Source: Methylobacter sp.
GTDB taxonomy: Bacteria > Pseudomonadota > Gammaproteobacteria > Methylococcales > Methylomonadaceae
DNA: 64,000 bases
Assembly: GCA_004299305.1 (NCBI GenBank)
Contig: SCPZ01000080.1
Span: 1-64,000, forward strand
Reading direction: 5' to 3'
The position numbers and the translations under genes are program-made. The notes under the pieces were generated by a model that did not search any database, was not told the origin of the DNA, and was given only the letters and a program-made list of their open reading frames with translations. Positions 28,874-37,202 of the stretch are shown one piece after another. Numbering within the stretch: position 1 is the first letter of the stretch; each line of letters opens with the position of its first letter.

Positions 28874-30319
28874 GTGCAAAACTCATCCAAAGCACTAGGC
28901 GGCCTACCGTCTACCGAGCAACTCCTGGTTGCAGGCGGCGATGCCCGCATCGCACTCGATCCGCTCAGTGGTTTGAACAAATACGCTTGCCAGCCGTTTC
29001 CCGATCCTCAATTGTTGGCATTTGCTTCCTCTACGGCATCCGTTATTTCCACGGAGGGGTTTGCTGTCGCAAATCGGCTACGCCGGAAATTATTAGAAGC
29101 CGTCAGCACAGCGCCATATTCAGCTGTTTATGCGTTCGAAATGCAGCGGATTCGCCGGGAGTGGCTACAGTTATGCGAGTTATCCGGCAGCGCCGGGTTA
29201 GAACTGGTATTCGCGCCATCGGGTACCGATATTCATGCCATTGCAGCCCAATATATAGGCAGTGAGGTATCGACACCGGCGCTGGTCATCATGGTGGAAG
29301 CCAATGAAACCGGAAGCGGCGTGGTCTCGGCGATCGACAATAATGCAGTCGAAATCGTGCAAGCGCCGATCCGGCTGAACAATGGGGAGCCCAGGCCGTT
29401 AGCGGCAATCAATGCCGAAGTGGAAGCCTTGGTCAATAAAGCCGTTGTATCAGGTCGGCGCGTCCTGTTGATTCTTGTCGACCAATCCAAAACCGGCTTA
29501 ATCGCGCCGAGTCCGGCTTGCGTTATCGCGTTACAGCGTCGTTTTCCCGATAATATCGACGTGTTGGTCGATGCCTGCCAGTTCCGTATTGCCATGCCGA
29601 CTTTGCGCGCCTATCTGGAGCAGGGCTTTATGGTCGGGTTGACCGGGTCGAAATTCCTTGGCGCGCCGTCTTTTTCAGCCGCATTATTGCTGCCGACAAC
29701 AGTAGCGGAGCGTTTCCGGCAACAGGCATTTTCTAGCGGATTGCTGTCCGGCTCGCCACAGGATCATGTCGCCAATTTTGGACTGCTGCTGCGTTGTGAA
29801 GTGGCCCTGGAAGAACTGCGTAGCTTTCGCGCCGTACCGCAAGCCTCTGTTATAGACTTCCTGCAAGCCTTTGCGCAAGCGATCCGGCAACGCCTGACAT
29901 CCGATCCTCACTTTGAACCGTTACCTGTACCCCAACTCGACCGCCGCCCGTTAATAGAGGCAAATAGCTGGGATCATCTCCAGACTCTCTTTCCTTTTCT
30001 GCTTTATGATGCTCAGCCTGGAGGGCGGATGCCGCTAAATCGCGAACAGACTCGGCATGTGTATCGGCAATTGCCGATAACGATTGACTATTCCGGCAGC
30101 GATATTGCCATGCTACGCTGTCAACTTGGACAGCCCGTTGCCTGTGGCGTCCGTAACGGTATAGCGGTCAGCGCCTTGCGTTTATGTGTTGGCTCACGGC
30201 TGATTGTCGAAGCAACAGCGAGCAATGATAAAGGCAATGCAATCATTAAAGATGCGCTGACGGTTTTGGATAAAACGGTATGGTTAATCCGGCAAGCTAA
30301 AACATGCGAGGCGTTGTAA
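28874..30319 (+). CDS. PLP-dependent class-V-like aminotransferase or lyase
   Basis: This protein of about 481 residues has fold-type I PLP features. They are FAPSGTDIHAIA near 113-124 (phosphate-binding SGT), D233 in VLVDACQF (pyridine-nitrogen aspartate), and K260 in GLTGSKFLGAP (Schiff-base lysine). This is the layout of class V aminotransferases and cysteine desulfurase relatives. The start is uncertain: an in-frame GTG at 28835 falls inside the ACACGGAT-family repeat arm, so the GTG at 28874 is preferred, without a strong SD. It is separated from the decarboxylase/ATP-grasp pair by repeat elements but lies on the same strand. Reaction unknown. Confidence 0.82.
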   Translation: MQNSSKALGGLPSTEQLLVAGGDARIALDPLSGLNKYACQPFPDPQLLAFASSTASVISTEGFAVANRLRRKLLEAVSTAPYSAVYAFEMQRIRREWLQLCELSGSAGLELVFAPSGTDIHAIAAQYIGSEVSTPALVIMVEANETGSGVVSAIDNNAVEIVQAPIRLNNGEPRPLAAINAEVEALVNKAVVSGRRVLLILVDQSKTGLIAPSPACVIALQRRFPDNIDVLVDACQFRIAMPTLRAYLEQGFMVGLTGSKFLGAPSFSAALLLPTTVAERFRQQAFSSGLLSGSPQDHVANFGLLLRCEVALEELRSFRAVPQASVIDFLQAFAQAIRQRLTSDPHFEPLPVPQLDRRPLIEANSWDHLQTLFPFLLYDAQPGGRMPLNREQTRHVYRQLPITIDYSGSDIAMLRCQLGQPVACGVRNGIAVSALRLCVGSRLIVEATASNDKGNAIIKDALTVLDKTVWLIRQAKTCEAL

Positions 30320-30559
30320 GGTAACGCGCAGAAAATAAACTACCGAGTCCTAATAATCTTGACAACTCCGCAGCTAGAAAAATGGAACACGGATGACACA
30401 GATAAGACGGATTTACACGGATTTACACGGATTTTTTAGAATATCCGCGCTTTTAATCAGTGATTATCCGTTCTATCTGTGTCGCCTAGAGGCGCCTACT
30501 TTTGGCATCCGTGTTCTATGGTATTTAACACGGTATTTTATTTATTGCGAGTTGCCTAA
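30318..30559. repeat. MITE-like element with 30-bp TIRs and nested palindromic core
   Basis: The left terminus GTAAGGTAACGCGCAGAAAA and the right terminus, whose reverse complement begins GTTAGGCAACTCGCAATAAA, match over roughly 24 of 30 bases. Nested inside is the ACACGGATGACAC palindrome (30381-30520). The element begins at the stop codon of the PLP gene, and no ORF of its own is present in 30320-30615. Confidence 0.75.
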
Positions 30560-30615
30560 CGCAACGACTGTACAATGTTTAACCTGCCATTTAAATTTAC
30601 CTTGAGTTTATTCCT

Positions 30616-31230
30616 ATGCCTAAAATCACTCAATTGTCACAATTAGATTTAAATCAAACTTACAGTTACGCTGATTATTTAACATGGCAATTTGACGAAG
30701 CCGTTGAATTGATTAGGGGCAAAATCATGTTGATGTCGCCTGCACCGAATGTTAATCATCAACGTATTTCAATGAAGTTCAGCTACTCGTTATTTAAGTT
30801 TTTCAAAGATAAGGAATGCCAGGTTTTCGCGGCGCCGTTTGATGTCCGTTTGTACAACCGGAAACAATCGGTTTTAGCCAATCAAGACATTTATACGGTG
30901 GTGCAACCTGATTTATGCGTGATTTGTGATCCCGGCAAATTAGATAGTCGAGGTTGTAACGGTGCGCCTGATTGGGTTATTGAAATCCTGTCAAAAGGGA
31001 ATTCTAAAAGGGAAATGGACGTTAAATACGCTTTATATGCGGAAAGCGGTGTAACTGAATATTGGTTGGTTTATCCCTATGAGCAAGCTATTTATCAATT
31101 TGTTTTAGACGACAATAATGTTTATCAATTGAACAAGATGTATGCAAATAACGGCATAGCCGTAGCGCATTTATTTCCTGACTTGGTAATCGATTTAAGT
31201 GAAATATTCGAATCGCTTGATGATGAGTGA
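30616..31230 (+). CDS. Uma2 family (DUF820) endonuclease-like protein
   Basis: This 204-residue protein is of the Uma2/DUF820 restriction-endonuclease-like family. It shows ELIRGKIMLMSPAPN, the catalytic aspartate region VVQPDLCVICD, and the downstream acidic motif DWVIEILSKGNSKREMDVK followed by YALYAESGVTEYWLVYP. Such genes are abundant in cyanobacteria and some proteobacteria and are often scattered as accessory genes. The biological role is unclear. Monocistronic; a large hairpin follows. Confidence 0.9.
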   Translation: MPKITQLSQLDLNQTYSYADYLTWQFDEAVELIRGKIMLMSPAPNVNHQRISMKFSYSLFKFFKDKECQVFAAPFDVRLYNRKQSVLANQDIYTVVQPDLCVICDPGKLDSRGCNGAPDWVIEILSKGNSKREMDVKYALYAESGVTEYWLVYPYEQAIYQFVLDDNNVYQLNKMYANNGIAVAHLFPDLVIDLSEIFESLDDE

Positions 31231-31329
31231 TTTGTGATTTTTAAATCGGTCCTTTATCCGGCTAAAAAATGTTAAATGACTTTTGAACGACTACTTACCA
31301 ACTAAAGCGGGACGAATTTACAAATAACC

Positions 31330-31400
31330 GGGAACGCCGAGCCCCAGCTCGGCAATGTTGATAAGTACAGATACTCGCCAAGCGGGGGCTTGGCGTTCCC
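31330..31400. repeat. 24-bp-stem hairpin between convergent genes
   Basis: GGGAACGCCGAGCCCCAGCTCGGC is cited by its ends GGGAACGCC (31330) and GGCGTTCCC (31400). Arms 31330-31353 and 31377-31400 pair with 20 of 24 matches. It sits between the Uma2 gene (plus) and the M10 gene (minus) and could act as a bidirectional terminator or be a dispersed palindrome. Confidence 0.7.
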
Positions 31401-31421
31401 AGCCACCAACATAAGTAGTTG

Positions 31422-34400
31422 TTAAACGACCGCAAAATCAGCATAGCTTAGGGCTAGATTTGTCCCTAATACTGCGATTTGCACGGCATCCCTTGCACCA
31501 TTACCATCTGCGTCATACAGCAGTGCGCCGCTGGCAGGGTTATAGATAATATAATCATTGGCGTCGTGCGCAGCGGCAGCTTTTACAAATACGCCGGGAT
31601 TTAACAGGCCTGTTGTCTTGAGTTTGGTAAAAATGCCGCTTCCTAGCTGAATCGTGTCATCGGCTACAGTAAAGTCAGTGATGCTGTCGATGTTTGCAGT
31701 CGGTGGACTGCTGAATCGAAACAGGTCTGAGCCTGTGCCGCCTGTCAATTTATCGTTCCCTGCGCCGCCGTTCAGTATATCGTTGCCCGTTCCACCGCGT
31801 AGTGTGTCATGGCCCGAACCGCCAGCCAGGACATTATTAGCCGTGTTGCCAAGCAGGGTATTGTCTAAATCGTTACCGGCGCCGTTAATCTCCGCCGTTC
31901 CGGTTAAGCTAAGATTTTCTACATTCGGCCCTAATGTGTAACTCACTGAACTATTAACGCTATCGATTTCTGTCATCAAGGTTGACGTTTCAGTCACGCT
32001 GTCCCCGGTATTATCGACAACATAAACATCATTGCCTAAACCGCCAATAAGCTTGTCAGCGCCGATGCCGCCGTTGAGTATGTTAGCCGCTGTATTGCCG
32101 GTTAAAACATTATTGAGTGTGTTGCCCGTACCATTTATAGCGGCTGATCCGCTTAGGCTAAGATTTTCTATATTCGCTGCCAATGCGTAACTCACTGAGC
32201 TGTTAACGCGGTCAATTTCAGTTGCCAAGCTTGAGGTTTCTGTCACGACATCAGCCTTGTTATCCACGATATAGGTATCATTGCCTAAACCCCCTAGCAT
32301 GGTATCTGCACCGGCTAAACCGTTGATAATGTCATTACCGGCTAGGCCATTAAATTTGTCATTAGCCGGGCCGCCGGTCAAGGTATCGTTGCCGAAGGAC
32401 TCGGTTATGCCGTTTTGTGCAATATTAATAGCCAGTGTTTTACTGCCGGTTAGTGCCCCATCCGATACGCTAACGACAAAGTTGGCGCTTGTATTAAAGG
32501 TTAATGCTTCAATAGCGGTATCGTTTGCCGTAAAGCTGTAAGCTCCGCTAGCCTTAGTCATCATTAACACGCCATAGGCGCTACTCTTGGCGATTGTGCC
32601 GTCGCCATTGTCGGTACCGCCATTAATGTCGTAAGTTAAGACGTCGCCGTCAATATCGTCGGCGACTAGCGCCCCTTTGATAGTGGTAAAGCTGTCGTTA
32701 AAAATAGTGTCGGTATAGTGAATAGCGTTCGGCGTTGTGAGAATCGGTGCGTCATTGACTGCGCTGACATTCAAGGTGATGGTGTTAGCAGGCGTGCTGT
32801 CTAAATTGCCGTCATTAACGCTGAAGTTAAAGTCGGCATAATCCACGCCGTTGGCATTAACGGCGGGCGTGAAGGTTAAGTCGGCAATCGAAGCGGCGGT
32901 AATAACTTGGTCTAAAGTAACTTCTGCGCGATTCAGCTTTAATGATCCGGCAGCGGGTAAACGGGTGATTTTGATGCCCGACATAATATTGCCGTCGACA
33001 TCCGCATAACCAAAGTCAGTCGATGAAAAGCTATAGGTGCTGTCTTCATCAACGCTGACGGTTTTATTTGTCCCGGTGGGCGCATCGTTGACTGCGCTGA
33101 CCTTCAAGGTGATAGCGTTAGCCGACACGCTGTCCAAACTGCCGTCATTCACGCTGAAATTAAACTCGGCATAATCCGACCCGTTGGCATTTACGGCGGG
33201 TGTGAAGTTTAAGTCTGGAATCGAATCGGCGGCAATCGCTTGCTCTAAGATCACCTCCGTATCGCCCAGTTTTAATGATCCGGCAGCGGGTAAGCGGGTG
33301 ATTTTGATGCTCGCCATAACATTGCCGTCGACATCCGCATAGCCAAAATCAGCCGACGAGAAGCTGTAGCTATTGTCTTCATTGATGCTAATCGTTTTAT
33401 TCGTCCCGGTGGGCGCATCATTAACGGCTGTGTCGCTAACCGTTACTTGAATAGCGGTGCTGGATTCCAAAGCATTGTTATCTTTCGCCACAACGGTAAA
33501 AGCATTGAGTATGCCGTTGGCATTGGTTTCAGGCGTCCAATAAGCATTATGAGTGGCGTCAATGGCGGCATTAGTATCGGCAGTCCAGCCAGTGGCTAAT
33601 TCCGCCGAACTGCCGATTTTTAAGACGCCGCTGCTGACGGCTTTAACTACAAAGCTATCCACTGTACCGTCAATATCCGCTTCGTTACCTTGAGCTTGTA
33701 AATCGGCAAAGGTGAGCGTCACTTCGCTGTCTTCATTGCTTACGGCAACGGGAGAGGTAAAGGTAGTCAGGCTTGGGGCGTTATTGATTGCCGTAACCGC
33801 GATTGTCGCTTGAATTGCGTTGATCGATTCTAAACCGCTATTATTTTTAACCACTGTGGTAAAAGCGTCTAAGATGCCGTTGTCATGGACAGCAGGCGTC
33901 CAATAAGCGTTGCGTGTCGCATCTACGGTGTTGTTAATTATCGCATCCCAAGGCGTTGCCGTTTTCGCTGAGGCGCCGATTTTTAAGCTGCCGTTGCGGA
34001 CAGCGGTGATCACAAAGGCGGTAACGGTATCGTCAACATCCGCTTCGTTACCCTGCGCTTGTAAATCGGCAAAGGTCACTGTCACTTCACTATCTTCATT
34101 GCCGACGGCAACGGCTGAACTAAAGGCCGTTAAGGTTGGAACATCGGTTACTGCGGTAACAGCCACCGTTGCTTGAATTGCGTTAATCGACTCCAAGCCG
34201 CCATTGTCTTTAGCCGCTACGGTAAAGGCGTTCAAAATGCCGTTGGCGTTGGCGGCGGGCGTCCAATAGGCGTTGCGTGTGGCATCTACGCTGTTGTTAA
34301 TTACCGCATCCCAAGGCGTTGCCGTTTCCGCTGAGGCGCCGATTTTTAAGCTGCCGCTGCTGACGGTTTTAATCACAAAGGCGCTAACGGCGCCGTCAAC

Positions 34401-36203
34401 ATCCGTCTCATTGCCTTGGGCTTGTAAATCGGCAAAAGTCACCGTTATTTCGCTGTCTTCATTGCCGACGGCGACGGCCGAACTGAAGGCGCTTAAGCTT
34501 GGGGCATCATTGCTGCCGGAAATGCTGACGGTTAACGCCGTTGCAGCGCTGCTTGCACCGTGGCTATCGATAATCGTGTAGCTGAAGGTATCGGTAAGCA
34601 CTTGTCCGGTTGACAAGGCATTGATTGCGGATTTGGCATTGTCCAGCATATAGATGTAGTTGCCATTGGCTGACAAGGTCAGGCTACCGTAGAGACCCGC
34701 AACCGCTACGCCGACATTGCCTAACTGATCGTTTACCTTTTGTACGTTTTTGGTTTCGCCCAGCCCTAAAGAACTATCGGCATCCGTGTCATTAGTCAAT
34801 ACATTGCCTGCAGCAATACTGTCACCGGCAACGCCGGCGCCCGCTTCAGTAACGGGATCACCGGTATTATTGTCGAGCACAGCTACAGGCGCATCATTTA
34901 CCGCTGCCTCTGTTGTCACGCTGACATTGTTAAACATTAAGTTTTCAATGTTACTAAGGCTATCGGTGCCGTTAATGCCGCTTAAGTCGGTTATTGTTGC
35001 GCTGACCGAGTTGCCGGTTATAGTGCAAGTCGACCAAGCGCCGCAAACAGCCGTGTCTGTGCCGACGCTGCCGTCGATAGTGTCATTACCGCCGCCGCCG
35101 CTTAAAACGTTGTTGCCGCTGTTGCCGACCAGGCTATCGTTACCGATGCCGCCGCTTGCCTTTTCAATCGTAGTATTAAAAGCAATCGCAATATTATTAT
35201 TTAACCCGCAAACCGATGAATAGCTTCCAGGCGTGAGATTGATAGTCTGGTTTCCGCTCCATCCTGAACAATTCAGCTCATCGCTGCCGCCCGCATCCCA
35301 AATAGTAAAAATCGGCAGGCTATTGCTGGAAAAATCAAAAATAGACTTTTCAGGATCGCCGCTTGCAAAATTGTTGCTGTAACCATAAATATTGTCGCCT
35401 GTTCGGGTAGTGGTATCGGCGCCATACAAGGACTGAATAGCGGCAATATCGTAAACCATCGGGGTTTGGGGATATTTATAGTTGGTGGTGGAATCCTGGG
35501 TCCAGGCATTGGCTGTCGTATCGTAGCCGCCGAAATACGACATGATGGTATTTTGCCGACTATCCTGGGCAAACTCCGCATTCGCATCATAAGTAATGGT
35601 AACGCCGGATGCGGCGTCGTATGCGCCGGGATGCGAAAGTCCTAAAGCATGGCCAATCTCATGTAACAGGGTTGTGAATCCATAACCGCCGTTTATCATT
35701 CCCGAATCGGCATTGGTAGCCCAATTTGACGATAACCAGATTTGATCGGCGGCTATATTCTTGGGTACTGTGTTATGCGTTAAGCTATTCGTATAGCTGC
35801 CATTGTCGGTAGTGGCGCTGGAGTAATTCAGTGTGATATTCGCACCCGCTCCGCCGCTTTCAACCAAGCTGCCGGGTATCAGTTCATCCCATATCTGGAA
35901 AGAGAGTCGCGCCGTTGCCACTTGCAGAGCGGTCATAGCGACTAAACCATTACCTTCTGATGATGCAGGTCGGCCTAAGGCGGTAAAGTTAGTCGGGTTG
36001 CTCGTGTTAATGCCAAAGCTGATAGGGGTAGCAGTCCATAAGCGTTGCGTCGTATCGCCATTACCCCAGGACGTTGTTAATTGAGTGATAATCTGGTCGA
36101 TGGTGTAGCTGGGTTTAAGCGCGGCAATAGCTTGTTTATCAATTGAAATGTAATCAGTGAGTTTAATGGGGCGTCTCCCAATACAGTGGTAAGCGTCGGA
36201 TAA
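31422..36203 (-). CDS. Giant M10 metalloprotease with cadherin-like and RTX repeats; 5' end unclear
   Basis: This is a predicted secreted serralysin-type zinc protease. The first in-frame ATG is at 35936 (1504 residues), but protease-like coding continues upstream in frame (LTDYISIDKQAIAALKPSY, then WGNGDTTQRLW) to about 36165, with no ATG, GTG or TTG before an in-frame TAA at 36204-36206. Numbering from 35936, the zinc site HEIGHALGLSH is at 92-102, with a Met-turn IMSYFGGYD. A VCBS-type domain follows, then three 121-residue repeats, two 111-residue repeats, RTX GGxGxDxL nonapeptides and a C-terminal type I secretion region. No HlyB/D/TolC genes are in the window. A one-base indel at the GGGG run 36168-36171 would join it to another frame. 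It may be a recent pseudogene. Confidence 0.8.
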   Translation of the reverse strand, partial: LSDAYHCIGRRPIKLTDYISIDKQAIAALKPSYTIDQIITQLTTSWGNGDTTQRLWTATPISFGINTSNPTNFTALGRPASSEGNGLVAMTALQVATARLSFQIWDELIPGSLVESGGAGANITLNYSSATTDNGSYTNSLTHNTVPKNIAADQIWLSSNWATNADSGMINGGYGFTTLLHEIGHALGLSHPGAYDAASGVTITYDANAEFAQDSRQNTIMSYFGGYDTTANAWTQDSTTNYKYPQTPMVYDIAAIQSLYGADTTTRTGDNIYGYSNNFASGDPEKSIFDFSSNSLPIFTIWDAGGSDELNCSGWSGNQTINLTPGSYSSVCGLNNNIAIAFNTTIEKASGGIGNDSLVGNSGNNVLSGGGGNDTIDGSVGTDTAVCGAWSTCTITGNSVSATITDLSGINGTDSLSNIENLMFNNVSVTTEAAVNDAPVAVLDNNTGDPVTEAGAGVAGDSIAAGNVLTNDTDADSSLGLGETKNVQKVNDQLGNVGVAVAGLYGSLTLSANGNYIYMLDNAKSAINALSTGQVLTDTFSYTIIDSHGASSAATALTVSISGSNDAPSLSAFSSAVAVGNEDSEITVTFADLQAQGNETDVDGAVSAFVIKTVSSGSLKIGASAETATPWDAVINNSVDATRNAYWTPAANANGILNAFTVAAKDNGGLESINAIQATVAVTAVTDVPTLTAFSSAVAVGNEDSEVTVTFADLQAQGNEADVDDTVTAFVITAVRNGSLKIGASAKTATPWDAIINNTVDATRNAYWTPAVHDNGILDAFTTVVKNNSGLESINAIQATIAVTAINNAPSLTTFTSPVAVSNEDSEVTLTFADLQAQGNEADIDGTVDSFVVKAVSSGVLKIGSSAELATGWTADTNAAIDATHNAYWTPETNANGILNAFTVVAKDNNALESSTAIQVTVSDTAVNDAPTGTNKTISINEDNSYSFSSADFGYADVDGNVMASIKITRLPAAGSLKLGDTEVILEQAIAADSIPDLNFTPAVNANGSDYAEFNFSVNDGSLDSVSANAITLKVSAVNDAPTGTNKTVSVDEDSTYSFSSTDFGYADVDGNIMSGIKITRLPAAGSLKLNRAEVTLDQVITAASIADLTFTPAVNANGVDYADFNFSVNDGNLDSTPANTITLNVSAVNDAPILTTPNAIHYTDTIFNDSFTTIKGALVADDIDGDVLTYDINGGTDNGDGTIAKSSAYGVLMMTKASGAYSFTANDTAIEALTFNTSANFVVSVSDGALTGSKTLAINIAQNGITESFGNDTLTGGPANDKFNGLAGNDIINGLAGADTMLGGLGNDTYIVDNKADVVTETSSLATEIDRVNSSVSYALAANIENLSLSGSAAINGTGNTLNNVLTGNTAANILNGGIGADKLIGGLGNDVYVVDNTGDSVTETSTLMTEIDSVNSSVSYTLGPNVENLSLTGTAEINGAGNDLDNTLLGNTANNVLAGGSGHDTLRGGTGNDILNGGAGNDKLTGGTGSDLFRFSSPPTANIDSITDFTVADDTIQLGSGIFTKLKTTGLLNPGVFVKAAAAHDANDYIIYNPASGALLYDADGNGARDAVQIAVLGTNLALSYADFAVV
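32748..33413 (-). repeat. Two 333-bp in-frame repeats in the M10 gene
   Basis: Words such as GCGCTGAC.TTCAAGGTGAT recur exactly 333 bp apart (32761 and 33094), corresponding to two 111-residue cadherin-like units beginning NDAPTGTNKT. Confidence 0.85.
33425..34513 (-). repeat. Three 363-bp in-frame repeats in the M10 gene
   Basis: The word GTCCAATA(A/G)GC begins at 33535, 33898 and 34261, a constant 363-bp period. These encode three 121-residue units, each with EDSE.T.TFADLQAQGNE and AYWTP motifs. Boundaries are approximate. Confidence 0.85.
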
Positions 36204-36272
36204 TTATCGGCTTTGCTAGTTAAGCCTAACAAAATGTAGCCTGGTTTTTCGGATGCGTAAAACAAGACCGGA

Positions 36273-36821
36273 TTACAACACCGTCAAATGATCGCTACTT
36301 TCGGTGTGAACCAGCTTTCCACGGCGTTGTAACACAAAATAGCCGCGTCTTAATGCTTCCTTTTTAGCATCGTCATTGATGTGGAATGACGCAATAGCGC
36401 CATATTGCTTGTAGTTTTGGTAAATGGGAAACAATTGCTTGAAATTCCGCATCTTGCGATCCAATTTGTCCAGATCGTTTTCATGAGCCTTGTATTTGAC
36501 TTCAACAATGCCGATGGCGTTACCGTTGGTCATAATGATGTCGTACTCTTCTTCAGTTTTGCCTCGTCGCTTGTGATTATTTTTTTCAATGTCGTCAAAG
36601 TGAATATCACCTAAATGCGTGTCATTGGCTAGGCTGTTAAAGAAAAACTCTTCCGCTACATCGCCCTGATTTTTCCCTATGTTGCCATATAACTCGCCGA
36701 GTCTGCCAAGCTTAGCGCCAATGCGATTCAAGTTCTGAGTGGTACGTTTCATTTGTTCATCAGTACGATCTTGAGAAGCGGCAAGACCCGCAACCAATGC
36801 TTTTAATTCATCATCAGTCAT
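36273..36821 (-). CDS. PD-(D/E)xK nuclease-like protein
   Basis: This 182-residue protein has a helical N-terminus (1-50, possible coiled coil) and a nuclease-type core. D94 (YDIIMTNG) and the E107-V-K109 motif in GIVEVKYK match the PD-(D/E)xK catalytic pattern, with E57/E58 as upstream acidic candidates. A strong GGAGG SD precedes the ATG at 36821. It ends just upstream of the damaged start of the M10 gene on the same strand. Related proteins are widespread hypothetical nucleases; the substrate is unknown. Confidence 0.75.
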   Translation of the reverse strand: MTDDELKALVAGLAASQDRTDEQMKRTTQNLNRIGAKLGRLGELYGNIGKNQGDVAEEFFFNSLANDTHLGDIHFDDIEKNNHKRRGKTEEEYDIIMTNGNAIGIVEVKYKAHENDLDKLDRKMRNFKQLFPIYQNYKQYGAIASFHINDDAKKEALRRGYFVLQRRGKLVHTESSDHLTVL

Positions 36822-36877
36822 CTTTTCCTCCAGCTATTTTTAATGTTTATGATTTTAACATAAGGCGATTTCCTGCG

Positions 36878-36922
36878 AAAAATCCTGCGTCATTTGGGTA
36901 TATTTATTCTTGGCAATCGCCT
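36878..36922. repeat. 45-bp dispersed repeat, copy 2
   Basis: It matches 76-120 at 43 of 45 bases. This copy is framed by AGGCGATT (36863-36870) and AATCGCCT (36915-36922), a perfect eight-base inverted repeat. It lies in the gap 36822-37202, which has no convincing gene apart from the prfC promoter region. Confidence 0.75.
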
Positions 36923-37113
36923 AACAAATCGCCAATCAATTTACACGGGCGGATTCAACATAAAACCAATTATGAGGAAAAGCCGGGGAGGGTGATGCCT
37001 TTTTGTCCACCATTCATGGCAGCGCGTGGGGACAAGAGTGTTCCTGCGCCTTGGGCCGATAGGTTATTTCCCTTTCTTGCATTTGATCTGCTTCCGTTGT
37101 TTTGCCTGGCGGT

Positions 37114-37119
37114 TATAAT
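37114..37119 (+). promoter_or_regulatory. Candidate -10 box for prfC
   Basis: A perfect TATAAT lies about 84 bases upstream of the prfC ATG. A poor -35 (TTCCGT-like) lies about 17 bases further upstream. It is the best sigma-70 type signal in this gap. Confidence 0.4.
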
Positions 37120-37202
37120 GTGTGATTTTTGCGATTGCCGCGTTACCGGATTAAGGATCAGGTAACTTTAAGATCGTGTACATCAATGAGTACATAAGAC
37201 CA

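Noticed and set aside
34750-35223. Several plus-strand frames within the M10 gene
   Set aside because: They are complements of low-complexity repeat coding; the minus-strand protein has zinc and RTX motifs.
36797-37165. 122-codon plus-strand frame before prfC
   Set aside because: It spans the dispersed 45-bp repeat and a promoter-like TATAAT and has no recognisable protein features.
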